NCBI GenBank assembly: GCA_964291335.2
Contig: OZ219748.1
Location: 1,302,001 to 1,366,000 of the forward strand
Direction of reading: 5' to 3'
Source: G964291335 sp964291335
GTDB lineage: Bacteria; Chloroflexota; Dehalococcoidia; Lucifugimonadales; UBA3495
DNA length: 64,000 bases
The position numbers and the translations under genes are program-made. Shown here in pieces: positions 17,509 to 25,904 of the stretch (position 1 is the stretch's first letter; each line of letters opens with the position of its first letter). The notes below the pieces were generated by a model. The model saw nothing but the letters and a program-made list of their open reading frames with translations, was not told where the DNA came from and did not search any database.

Positions 17509-17643
17509 GGGAATTATATACCTAATTACACAAATTGGGCAATGAAGGCTTGACTTAATGTATCTGCTTGTGTAAACTACTACTATGATTTGAGCGTGTT
17601 AGGTAATATTAGGGTTGATTCTAAAAGCAGGTTGAGTTGAGCA

Positions 17644-18612
17644 ATGAGTAAGAATGCGCCCGGCAAACATTATCGAAAAGGCATATCACTAGTAGAGATT
17701 GTCAAACATTTTAGCGATGAAGCAGAGGCAGAACGGTGGTTCATAGAAACTCGTTGGCCGGATGGTGTTATCTGCCCATTCTGCAACAAGCCAGATAAGG
17801 TCAAAGAGAGAGTTTCACGGAACCCACAGCCATGGCATTGCGGCAGTTGCCGTAAGTATTTCAGCGTCAAAACTCGCACTCTAATGCAAGGTTCTAAACT
17901 GCCTTTAAGCTCATGGGCTATCGCATACTTTCTGTTATCCACCAACTTGAAAGGTGTAAGCTCCATGAAGCTACATCGGGATTTGAACGTTACACAGAAA
18001 ACCGCTTGGTATTTGGCAATGCGGATACGAGAAACACTACGGGATAATCATCCTCATTTCTCCGGCCCGGTAGAAGCGGATGAGACCTATATTGGTGGCA
18101 AAGAGGGCAACAAGCACGCCAATAAGAAACTCCGGCAAGGGCGCGGCACGGTCGGCAAAACGGCGGTCGTGGGCGTCAAAGACCGAGCTACCAATCAGGT
18201 GAAAGCGCAAGTGGTGGAAACCACCGACAAGGCTACACTGCAAGGCTTTGTTGAAGGACATACTGAAGACAATACTCAAGTTTATACAGATGAAGCAAAG
18301 GCTTACGATGGGATGAACCGGCCTCACGAAGCAGTCAAGCATTCGGTAGGGGAATATGTGCGAGAGATGGCGCATACCAACGGGATAGAGAGCTTCTGGG
18401 CATTGCTGAAGCGTGGTCATACTGGGATTTATCACAAAATGAGCGCAAAGCACCTTGCCCGGTACGTGGGTGAATTCGCGGGGCGGCATAATATCCGTTC
18501 TATGGACACTGACACACAAATGGCTATAATGGCCCGGAACGCAGAAGGCAAACACCTGCCTTATTCATCGTTGATAGGAGAGTGGGAATCCCGTCTTCAT
18601 AACGGGATATAG
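17644..18612 (+). CDS. IS1595-family transposase (ISXO2-like)
   Basis: A 322-aa DDE transposase. The N-terminal zinc ribbon has CPFCNKPDK...CGSCRKYF. The ISXO2-like catalytic domain follows, with EADETYIGGKEGN (first Asp), VYTDEAKAYDG (second Asp) and HTNGIESFWALLKRG (closing Asn/Glu region characteristic of the family). Length and motifs look intact. ATG 17644 lies 111 bp inside the left inverted repeat. It is the first gene of the element, with the passenger genes downstream on the same strand. Confidence 0.92.
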   Translation: MSKNAPGKHYRKGISLVEIVKHFSDEAEAERWFIETRWPDGVICPFCNKPDKVKERVSRNPQPWHCGSCRKYFSVKTRTLMQGSKLPLSSWAIAYFLLSTNLKGVSSMKLHRDLNVTQKTAWYLAMRIRETLRDNHPHFSGPVEADETYIGGKEGNKHANKKLRQGRGTVGKTAVVGVKDRATNQVKAQVVETTDKATLQGFVEGHTEDNTQVYTDEAKAYDGMNRPHEAVKHSVGEYVREMAHTNGIESFWALLKRGHTGIYHKMSAKHLARYVGEFAGRHNIRSMDTDTQMAIMARNAEGKHLPYSSLIGEWESRLHNGI

Positions 18613-18676
18613 TGGAGTATGGTGAACAAAACAACAGGGAATAGTCGTTAACAACAACGGCAAAGGAGTAGCAGAG

Positions 18677-20109
18677 ATGCCGGCATTGAACGTAGCAAAT
18701 CGCACCTTGTTTCACGGGGACAACCTGGAATTTCTGCGGGGTATCAATAGCGGGACTATCAACCTGATAGCTACCGACCCGCCGTTTAACAAGAACCGTG
18801 ATTTTCATGCTACGCCGGACAGCCTAGCGAAAGGAGCGAAGTTTGAGGATCGGTGGCGGTGGGAAGAAGACATCCATGAAGAGTGGGTTGACGCGATTAA
18901 GGACAACTGGCCGGGGGTGTGGGCGGTCATTGAATCGGCCAAACTAGCCTACGGGCAGGACATGGCCGCTTTCTTGTGCTGGCTGGGCGTCCGGATGCTG
19001 GAAATGCACCGCATACTCCGGGATGATGGCAGTATATATCTGCACATTGACCATACCGCCCACGCCTATACCAAAAGCTTGTTGGATGCTATCTTCGGCA
19101 ACGGTGCTAATGGCAAGCTAGGCTTTCGGAACGAAATTGTTTGGGCATATTTTGGGCCTAGCAACGTACAGAAGAACTTTCCACGAAAGCACGATACTAT
19201 CCTCTGGTACTCGAAAGGCGATCAGTGGGTATTCAATAAGGAAGAAGTGCGTATTCCGTACAAAGTCCTTGTCGGAACAGGCGGGGGTAAGATTATTGGC
19301 AATCGGCAAAATCAACAACGAGTTGATGAGTTGAGGGAAAAGGGTAAGATTGTTGAGGACTATTGGACTGATATATTTCCAGTTGTGAATCAGAAGGAGA
19401 AAACTGGTTACCCCACGCAGAAGCCGTTGGCCTTGTACGAGCGTATCATCAAGGCCAGCAGCAATGAGGGTGAGGTAGTGCTAGACCCGTTCTGAGGTTG
19501 CGCTACCACGCCAGTAGCGGCAGAGCGTTTAGGCCGTCAGTGGATTGGCATGGATATTTGGGACGGGGCGCATCAGATGGTGTTAAACCGGTTAGAGCAA
19601 GAAAACCTGGCCGTGCCAGAAGCTGCTGATATTCAGCCGGGGCAGCAGGTCTTGACGTTCAATCACATCACTTATTCCAACGCCCCCCCCCCCGAACCGA
19701 CGCCAACGAAATCGCCGTACCCAATTTGCGCCTGCGTATTCAACGCCCAAAGGAAGCGTGGGAACAGCTTAAAAACCGGGAAATACGGGGAATACTGGAG
19801 CGGGCGCAGGAAATGGATGGTCTTATCGCATGCGCCGGTTGCGGGCGCAAACTGGAAACCGAGTTCATGGAATTAGACCACATTACGCCAAAGGCAGAGT
19901 CTGGGCCAGACCACCTGCTCAATCGTATTCTCCTGTGCCGGCCGTGTAACGGACGCAAGAGCAACCAACTGACGATGGCGGGGCTACGGAACGAAAACCG
20001 CAAAGCGGGATGGATGGTAAGCAGAGAACTGGCCGAGGGTAGCCAGAGCAAAGCGTTGCTACGGGCGTCTCTGGTCAGGGATAACTGGCCGGCGCACGAG
20101 TATCGTTAA
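18677..20109 (+). pseudogene. DNA methyltransferase-HNH fusion, interrupted by TGA and an 11-C frameshift
   Basis: The N-terminal part (18677-19495) is a beta-class methyltransferase with ATDPPFNKN (motif IV) and TGYPTQKPLALYERI. At LDPF the frame hits TGA (19493-19495) where relatives, as I recall them, have Cys (DPFCGCATT). The frame then continues normally (GCATTPVAAERLGRQWIGMD) to an 11-C run at 19683-19693. There the frame must shift by one to continue into RLRIQRPKEAWEQL and an HNH-like zinc domain (CAGC...LDHITPKAESG...CRPCNGRKSN) ending at 20109. It is either a dead gene or one whose HNH part switches by slippage. It is transposon cargo, and may modify or cut DNA in a host-conflict role. 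Confidence 0.75.
19683..19693 (+). repeat. 11-C homopolymer at the domain boundary of the methyltransferase-HNH gene
   Basis: The run falls exactly where the methyltransferase frame and the HNH frame need a one-base change to be joined. Confidence 0.9.
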
Positions 20110-20130
20110 TCATAGGAGGTGGCGAACACA

Positions 20131-21003
20131 ATGTCGGGATTGAGGAAGAACAAAGGCAATGTTATCCCCGAAGGTCAACTGGAAATGGTTGTCTTTAAGG
20201 GTAAAGCAGTGCGTAGGGTGGTTCACAAGGACGAATGGTACTTTAGCATCGTGGATGCAGTGGAGGTTCTAGCAGGGAGTAGCAACCCCCATCAGGACTG
20301 GATCGACCTACAGTCCAAGTTGCGCAATGAGGAAGGCTACGATGAACTGGACAATCTTATCGTCCAGTTGCCAATAGCATCCGATGACGGTACGGAACGT
20401 CAAACCGATATGGCCAACGTAGAAACTTTGTTCCGCATCGTCCAGTCTATCCCATCCAAGAAAGCTGACCGCTTTAAGCGGTGGCTTGCCAAGACCGGCT
20501 ACGATAGAATTCTGGAATACCAGAACCCAGACATTGCCATTAAACGGGCCATCCTTGATTACAAGGAACAAGGACGCAGTGACGAATGGATAGAGTTCCG
20601 CGTTAGCGGCATGTTAGTCAGAGAAGAATTAACGGGCGAATGGAGCAGGCGTGGGGTTGCGGATAAAGAATATGGAGTTTTGACCAATCTGATTCACGAA
20701 AAGACCTTTGACGTAAGTGTGAAACGACACAAAACCATCAAAGGATTGAAGAAGCAGAATCTCCGTGACCACATGACCAGCAACGAATTGCTCTTCACCC
20801 GATTGGGGGAGGCATCCACAAAGGACATCGCTGTTGCCAGCGATGCGAGGGGGTTCCAAGCGAATCGTGATGCAGCAGAGAAAGGCGGGCAAATAGCAGG
20901 GGATGCCCGCAAAGCGTTAGAAGAACAGACAGGGATTTCTGTAGTTTCTTCCAGCAATTACTTGGGTGGAAAGAGTGCAAAAAAGGAGTTGCCTGGCAAT
21001 TGA
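20131..21003 (+). CDS. Bro-N domain / antirepressor-like protein
   Basis: A 290-aa protein. The N-terminal 110 residues fit the Bro-N fold (VFKGKAVRRVVHKDEWYFSI, then VDAVEVLAG), followed by ANVETLFRIVQSIPSKKADRFKRWL, as in phage antirepressors and DinD-like proteins. The C-terminal half is charged and helical (SVKRHKTIKGLKKQNLRDH). Such proteins bind DNA or regulate phage and transposon genes; the actual role here is unknown. AGGAGG at 20114-20119 lies 11 bases before ATG 20131; GTG 20119 overlaps that site and is unlikely. It is cargo of the IS1595-family element. Confidence 0.75.
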   Translation: MSGLRKNKGNVIPEGQLEMVVFKGKAVRRVVHKDEWYFSIVDAVEVLAGSSNPHQDWIDLQSKLRNEEGYDELDNLIVQLPIASDDGTERQTDMANVETLFRIVQSIPSKKADRFKRWLAKTGYDRILEYQNPDIAIKRAILDYKEQGRSDEWIEFRVSGMLVREELTGEWSRRGVADKEYGVLTNLIHEKTFDVSVKRHKTIKGLKKQNLRDHMTSNELLFTRLGEASTKDIAVASDARGFQANRDAAEKGGQIAGDARKALEEQTGISVVSSSNYLGGKSAKKELPGN

Positions 21004-21058
21004 TGAACCAGAAAGGTATTGAAGAGCTAACATAGCTGTAAGCGCAGGAGCAACTAGC

Positions 21059-21235
21059 ATGTCAACAAGAAGGAAGCACAGAGGACGTAAGGACAAACGG
21101 GTTGGAACCATATGGGAGCCGGTTAACCTCACTCCAGAGGAAATTGCACGTGCTTGTATGCAAGCTCCGCCGAAGAAAAAATGGAGGTTCTTGGGCAAGA
21201 AAGTCATGCCTCCAAATTCTGAAGGCACAGGCTGA
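21059..21235 (+). CDS. Small basic protein (58 aa), transposon cargo
   Basis: MSTRRKHRGRKDKRVGTIWE starts the product, which continues with a TPEEIARACMQAPPKKKWRF segment. AGGAG lies 8 bases before the ATG. The strongly basic N-terminus suggests nucleic-acid binding. It is the last gene before the right inverted repeat. The good ribosome binding site and clean frame support expression; no family is recognised with certainty. Confidence 0.6.
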   Translation: MSTRRKHRGRKDKRVGTIWEPVNLTPEEIARACMQAPPKKKWRFLGKKVMPPNSEGTG

Positions 21236-21270
21236 ACTTGGTCGATTGTGTAATTAGGTATATAATTCCC

Positions 21271-21278
21271 ATAATTTT
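21271..21278. repeat. Target-site duplication, right copy
   Basis: ATAATTTT immediately after the right inverted repeat, identical to 17501-17508. A perfect 12-bp palindrome gtaaccggttac follows at 21281-21292, in the upstream region of the DUF262 gene. Confidence 0.9.
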
Positions 21279-21344
21279 CAGTAACCGGTTACTATAGCGG
21301 ATGCCCGGCCAACCGGTGGGGCATCAATTGACGGGTGATTTGGC

Positions 21345-22484
21345 ATGACAACGACCGCAGTGGCAAATATGGATAGCATCGATGCCAGGCTGGATTTTGA
21401 GCGCAACAATGCCTCTGAAGATGATATTGAACTGGAGCGGGTAGCGTCGGAAGAGGAGGATTATGCCAGCTCCCCGGCAGACTATAACATTTTGACCTAC
21501 CCGGCAGATTTCACCCTGGAGGTTTTGTACCAGAAATGGCGGCAGGATGAAATAAAAATCCCGGAATTCCAGCGCGCTTTTGTATGGAAACCGGCGCAGT
21601 CCAGCCGGCTAATCGAATCGTTTCTGGTGGGCCTCCCGGTCCCGCCGGTGTACGTGTTTGTCGAGCATGAATCGCAGAAGTACCTGGTGATAGACGGCCA
21701 GCAGCGATTGAGGAGTATCTTTCAGTTCCTGGAAGGGAGCTTTGCCCCGGATTCGCGCGGACGGCGGCGACCTTTTCGCTTGGTCGGGTTAAGCGCCGAC
21801 AGCCGTTTCACTGGCAGAGCATTTGAGGAGCTCTGGGAAGATGACCAGAGAAAATTAAAGAACTCGGTTCTGCGCGCCTTTATTGTGAAGCAGCTTGAAC
21901 CTGGTGCTGATACCAGCATGTATCATATTTTTGAGCGGTTGAACACCGGCGGCACTCTCCTCAATAACCAGGAAATCCGCAACTGCATCTTCCGGGGTGG
22001 GTTTGTCCAGTTATTGGCGGATTTGAACTTGAACAACCAGTGGCGCAACATAACGGGGAAGCCGGCGCCGGATAGCAGAAAAAGGGATGTGGAGCTAATC
22101 GTCCGGTTTTTTGCCATGCAGGACCGGTCAGGCTACTGGAAGCCGATGAAGGATTTTCTGTCCAGGTTTATGTACCGGAATCGGGATATGTCCGAAGAGT
22201 CGTTACAGAAATACGAAGCCGTGTTTCAGGAAACATGCGCTCAGGTTACGAACTCGTTAGGAGCGAAACCTTTCCATATTCACGCCGGTTTGAATGCAGC
22301 GGTTATGGATTCGGTGATGGCAGCCTTCGCAGGAAACCTTGCAAGGACGCCGCAAGACATTCGGAGCCGGTACGACCGCCTGCTGGCTGACGCTGTTTTT
22401 CAGGATAACACCAGCAAAGGCACTACGGATGTAAACGTGATTGACCAGCGCTTTACAAGGGCAGAACAAATCCTGTTCGGATAA
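21345..22484 (+). CDS. DUF262 (GmrSD/ParB-like NTPase) protein
   Basis: A 379-aa protein whose N-terminal half is a DUF262 domain: IPEFQRAFVWKPAQSSRLIE, LVGLPVPPVYVF, and the diagnostic VIDGQQRLRSI, with FERLNTGGTLLNNQEIRN further on. DUF262 is a ParB/sulfiredoxin-fold nucleotide-binding module found in GmrSD type IV restriction enzymes and other anti-phage systems. The GmrD-type HNH half is absent. Six bases downstream lies a HEPN RNase-like gene, so the two probably form one module. Upstream is the right end of the transposon. The start ATG 21345 follows gggtgatttggc, a weak ribosome site. Confidence 0.85.
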   Translation: MTTTAVANMDSIDARLDFERNNASEDDIELERVASEEEDYASSPADYNILTYPADFTLEVLYQKWRQDEIKIPEFQRAFVWKPAQSSRLIESFLVGLPVPPVYVFVEHESQKYLVIDGQQRLRSIFQFLEGSFAPDSRGRRRPFRLVGLSADSRFTGRAFEELWEDDQRKLKNSVLRAFIVKQLEPGADTSMYHIFERLNTGGTLLNNQEIRNCIFRGGFVQLLADLNLNNQWRNITGKPAPDSRKRDVELIVRFFAMQDRSGYWKPMKDFLSRFMYRNRDMSEESLQKYEAVFQETCAQVTNSLGAKPFHIHAGLNAAVMDSVMAAFAGNLARTPQDIRSRYDRLLADAVFQDNTSKGTTDVNVIDQRFTRAEQILFG

Positions 22485-22490
22485 GCCGCT

Positions 22491-22991
22491 GTGCGCCTGG
22501 CTCGTATAGACGAAACCTTGCAGGATTGCCGGAATATCCTGGCTTCGGCAGAGACAAACGTTCCCTCGGCGGATAACTTGCTTGCTCAAGCTGCGTTAGT
22601 GGTCATTTGCGCCGAATTCGAGCAAACGATACAGCGCATACTGAAAGAAAAATTGTCAGACATCGGAGAGGCGGATGTAAGAAGGTTCGCTGAGTCATAC
22701 CTCTCCAGCGTTGCCAGAGACATTAAAACCGGTGGCTTGTTGGAAATCCTGAACCGCTTCGGTGGGGAATACAGAGCCATCTTCAGAGGTAGAATTGAAG
22801 AGTCTGATGATAATCAGCGGTTTGTAACTTGCTACAACAGCATAATTGTCAATCGCAACAATGTAGCTCATTCCACCGGGTCAAGTGCGACTTTCGAGGA
22901 AATACAACGCTACTACGAGCAGGGCCACGTCATTCTTGATTTCTTCCGGGAAACGCTGCTTGCCACCGGCCAACACCCTTCAGCTGGCTGA
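22491..22991 (+). CDS. HEPN-domain protein (MAE_28990-like), partner of DUF262
   Basis: A 166-aa all-helical protein. Its C-terminal half carries the HEPN RNase signature R-x4-H as RNNVAH (in IIVNRNNVAHSTG), preceded by a helical hairpin with ICAEFEQTIQRILKEKL. This resembles the MAE_28990/MAE_18760-type HEPN families often encoded next to DUF262 proteins. It is likely an RNA-cleaving effector controlled by its neighbour. GTG start, 6 bp after the DUF262 stop, same operon. It converges on glcF with only 4 bp between stops. Confidence 0.75.
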   Translation: MRLARIDETLQDCRNILASAETNVPSADNLLAQAALVVICAEFEQTIQRILKEKLSDIGEADVRRFAESYLSSVARDIKTGGLLEILNRFGGEYRAIFRGRIEESDDNQRFVTCYNSIIVNRNNVAHSTGSSATFEEIQRYYEQGHVILDFFRETLLATGQHPSAG

Positions 22992-22995
22992 TACC

Positions 22996-24447
22996 CTACC
23001 CGCCGTTCCCGTAAGCCTCGTCCAGCAAATCCACCACGTGGGCTGCCGGGCGGCTGGCCGCGGGGCATGCCGTTGCCTGCCGCCCTTGCTCCAGTTGCAG
23101 CATGCAGCCGGGGTTGGCCGTAGCCACCTGGTCGGCCCCGGCTGCCGCGATGTTGGCCAGCTTGTCCGCCAGAATGCGGCCGGCCAGTTCCGGCTGCACC
23201 ATCGCATAAAAGCCGGCGCCGCCGCAGCACATGGCCGCCGCCTCCATTTCCACCAGTTCCAGGCCGGGGATGGCTTGCAGCAGCTCCCGTGGCTGGCGGG
23301 TAATGCGCTGGGCGTGGGCCAGGTGGCACGGGTCTTGAAAAGTAACCCGCCGCGCCACCCGTCCCGAAGGCGGCTCCAGGGGCAGGGCCGCCAGAAACTC
23401 GGTAATATCCACCGTCAACCCGGCAAACCGGCGGGCCGGCTCGGCATACTGGGGGTCATCCTTCAGCAGTTCGCCGTACTCCTTCATGCTGGAACCGCAG
23501 CCGGCCGAGGCGGTTACTATCCGGTAGCCGGGCCGGTAGCCGGGCCGGTAGCCGGGCTGGCAGTCGGGCCGGTCGGCAAGGGACAGGAAAACGTCGATGT
23601 TGCGGCGGGCCAGACGGCGGGCGGTTGCCAGGTCGCCGGCGTGCATGTTAAGGGCGCCGCAGCAGACCTGGCCCGGCGGCGCCGCCACGTTGCAGCCGTT
23701 GCGGGTAAGCACCCGCACTGCGGCCCGCATGGTTTCCCCCTGCATTAAGGGCATTACGCAGCCGGCGAGCAGGGCCACCGTCGGCGTTCCCGACGCCGGG
23801 TCGGCCAGCGGTGTTTGCCGCGGCTGCGCCGGGTACAGTTCCCGGCGGGGTGCGAAGAAGGGGGCTTTCAGGTTGGGCAGCTGGGCTTCCAGCTGGGCGA
23901 TGGCGGCGGGCATGAGCTTGAGCCGCCCGGCGGCGCTCGCCAGCCGGCGCAGCCCGGAGCGCTGGTAAAACTGCAATAACCGGGCCCCGAAGCGCAGCCG
24001 CCGGGGATGGGGCAAAACCGCTCGCAGCAAGAAGCGGTCAACCCGTCGCAGGCGGGCGCCCTGCTTATCCTGGGCCAGGGTCTGGGCGCGGGTATATTCC
24101 ATGATGCGGCCGTAGGGTACGCCCGAGGGGCAGACGGCCTCGCAGGCCCGGCATTGCAGGCACATTTCCCAGTGGCCGACGATGCGGCGGCTGATGCCGG
24201 CCCGCCCTTCGTGGACGGCGCGCATCAGGGCAATACGGCCCCGGGGCGATTCGGTTTCCAGGCCCAGGACGGCATAGGTGGGGCAGGCGCTGAGGCACAG
24301 GCCGCAATGGACGCAGCGGTACAGGTCGGCCTCGGCCGGCGCGTCCATGCCGCTGAAGCCCGGCTCCCGGTTCAGCGGTTCGGCGACGCCCGGCAGACCG
24401 GCCGGACTGGCCGCGCCGGCCTGGGGCAACCCGTTGGGTTCGGCCAT
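22996..24447 (-). CDS. glcF: Glycolate oxidase iron-sulfur subunit
   Basis: A 483-aa electron-transfer subunit. Two 4Fe-4S ferredoxin motifs occur near the N-terminus (CVHCGLCLSACP and CLQCRACEAVCPSG), followed by two cysteine-rich CCG domains (GQVCCGALNMHAGD and AAMCCGGAGFY). It passes electrons from GlcD/GlcE flavin to the quinone pool. ATG 24447 has GGAGG 7 bases upstream. Last gene of glcD-glcE-glcF, 11 bp after glcE. Oddity: a 12-bp unit repeated three times (around 23525-23560) encodes PGYRPGYRPGYR, a likely expansion. Confidence 0.92.
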   Translation of the reverse strand: MAEPNGLPQAGAASPAGLPGVAEPLNREPGFSGMDAPAEADLYRCVHCGLCLSACPTYAVLGLETESPRGRIALMRAVHEGRAGISRRIVGHWEMCLQCRACEAVCPSGVPYGRIMEYTRAQTLAQDKQGARLRRVDRFLLRAVLPHPRRLRFGARLLQFYQRSGLRRLASAAGRLKLMPAAIAQLEAQLPNLKAPFFAPRRELYPAQPRQTPLADPASGTPTVALLAGCVMPLMQGETMRAAVRVLTRNGCNVAAPPGQVCCGALNMHAGDLATARRLARRNIDVFLSLADRPDCQPGYRPGYRPGYRIVTASAGCGSSMKEYGELLKDDPQYAEPARRFAGLTVDITEFLAALPLEPPSGRVARRVTFQDPCHLAHAQRITRQPRELLQAIPGLELVEMEAAAMCCGGAGFYAMVQPELAGRILADKLANIAAAGADQVATANPGCMLQLEQGRQATACPAASRPAAHVVDLLDEAYGNGG

Positions 24448-24458
24448 TATGGACCCTC

Positions 24459-25808
24459 CTACAGCCGGCCGATGAAGCGGCCGGGGTTCAGGATGCCTTG
24501 CCGGTCGAAGTTGGCCTTGATGCGGCGCATAATTTCCCCTTCAACCGGGCCGGCCGCGCCGCCCCAGACATCCAGCCGGGCCTTGACCGCCGGCGGGCAG
24601 TGTTCCACCACTACCGAGCCGCCGGCGGTTTCGGCGGCTTTGCGCACCGCTGCAATCTGCTCCAGGATGCCGGCTTCCTCCCCGATGGCGCTCTGGGGTG
24701 TTTCCCCGGCGGCGGCCTCTGCCGGCCAGCGCAGCAGCTGCGCCACGCCAAAACCGGGGTCGGCCACCAGGCCGGCAGCCTTTTCGGGCGCCAGGGACGC
24801 CAGCAGCGGCCCTACGGCAGCCGGGGGCAGGTTAACCCGCAGCCCCAGGTCGGGAAGGGTGGCTGCGTCCCAGCCCAAATCGGTAAGCTGCTGCCGCAGG
24901 GCCTGGCTGGCCGCCGCCGCCAGGTCGGTCAACGCGACGGCGCCCATTTCCCGCAGCCGCCGGGCGGCGGCGTCCTGCCGGCGGGCCACGGCCCGGGGCC
25001 GGCCAAAGCTGAAGGCGGTCAGCAGGGCGTCGGCGTCGGCGGGGCCGGCGATACCGAGCCGGCCGGCCACGGTTCGGTTGACCACCAGAACGCCCTGGGG
25101 CGCATCAACCCGGGAAACCAGGGAACGCCCGGCGGCCACCCCCTCCGGCAGGTTCGGGAACCAGGCAGTCACGCCGGCCCAGACGTCGGGCCGGGGCGCC
25201 AGCTTGAAACCGGCCTCGACGATAACGCCCAGGGAGCCGAGGGAGCCGGTGTAGAGTTTGTTCAGGTCGTAGCCGGTAACGTTTTTCACCACCTGGCCGC
25301 CGGCCCTGGTGGCGACGCCGTCGGCGCCGACGACCCCGATGCCGATGAGCCAATCCCGGGGCAGGCCGTAGCTGTAACGCAGGGGGCCGCTGACGCCGGC
25401 CGCCAGAAGGCCGCCGATGGTGGCCCGGTGGGGCAGGGGCCCTTCCAGAGGCAGGCGCTGGCCGCCCTGGGCCAGTTCCTGCTGCAAAGCCGCCAGGGTA
25501 ATGCCGGCTTCCACCACCACCGTCAGGTCGGCCGGCTGATAATCCAGCACCCGGTTCAGGCGGCTTAAATCCATAACCAGGTCTAACCGTTCCGGCGTAT
25601 TGCCCAGACGCATCAGAACGCCGCCCCCCCAGGGGAATACGGTTACCGACTGCGCCGCCGCCCAGCGCAGCACCCGGGAAACCTCTTCCCGGTCAGCGGG
25701 ACGGACCACGGCCCGGGGAACCATTCGGTCAATGGAATACCCCTCCGGCGGCAGCGTCGCGTCGGAGTTCAGCAGTTGGGCCAGCTGCCGGGTCAGGGAA
25801 GCAGTCAA
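24459..25808 (-). CDS. glcE: Glycolate oxidase FAD-binding subunit
   Basis: A 449-aa PCMH-type FAD protein: VRPADREEVSRVLRWAA, VVVEAGITLAALQQEL, LPHRATIGGLLAAG, KNVTGYDLNKLYTGSLGSLG, and C-terminal GILNPGRF. It is the shorter flavin subunit beside GlcD. TTG 25808 is the longest start, with only a weak GGAAT upstream; internal ATG 25724 (MVPRAVV) is possible. It lies between glcD (96 bp) and glcF (11 bp) and is surely co-transcribed. Confidence 0.88.
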   Translation of the reverse strand: MTASLTRQLAQLLNSDATLPPEGYSIDRMVPRAVVRPADREEVSRVLRWAAAQSVTVFPWGGGVLMRLGNTPERLDLVMDLSRLNRVLDYQPADLTVVVEAGITLAALQQELAQGGQRLPLEGPLPHRATIGGLLAAGVSGPLRYSYGLPRDWLIGIGVVGADGVATRAGGQVVKNVTGYDLNKLYTGSLGSLGVIVEAGFKLAPRPDVWAGVTAWFPNLPEGVAAGRSLVSRVDAPQGVLVVNRTVAGRLGIAGPADADALLTAFSFGRPRAVARRQDAAARRLREMGAVALTDLAAAASQALRQQLTDLGWDAATLPDLGLRVNLPPAAVGPLLASLAPEKAAGLVADPGFGVAQLLRWPAEAAAGETPQSAIGEEAGILEQIAAVRKAAETAGGSVVVEHCPPAVKARLDVWGGAAGPVEGEIMRRIKANFDRQGILNPGRFIGRL

Positions 25809-25904
25809 GCGGTCATTCCAATGGCGCCGCCCGGGCCAATGGCGCTGTCCGGGCGCAATGCGGCAATTGCCCGGCCATGGCGGCCGGCGTGGCCCGGCCA
25901 GCTG

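Larger units (their letters stand above)
17509..21270 (+). mobile_element. IS1595-family transposon with passenger genes (3762 bp)
   Basis: Bounded by perfect 25-bp inverted repeats: 17509-17533 (gggaattatatacctaatta, then cacaa) and 21246-21270. It is flanked by 8-bp direct repeats ATAATTTT. It holds an apparently complete transposase, a methyltransferase-HNH gene carrying a stop and a frameshift, a Bro-N gene, and a 58-aa basic ORF. Base composition is clearly more AT-rich than the surroundings, in keeping with recent arrival. It inserted just downstream of the aminotransferase and upstream of the DUF262-HEPN pair. Confidence 0.9.
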
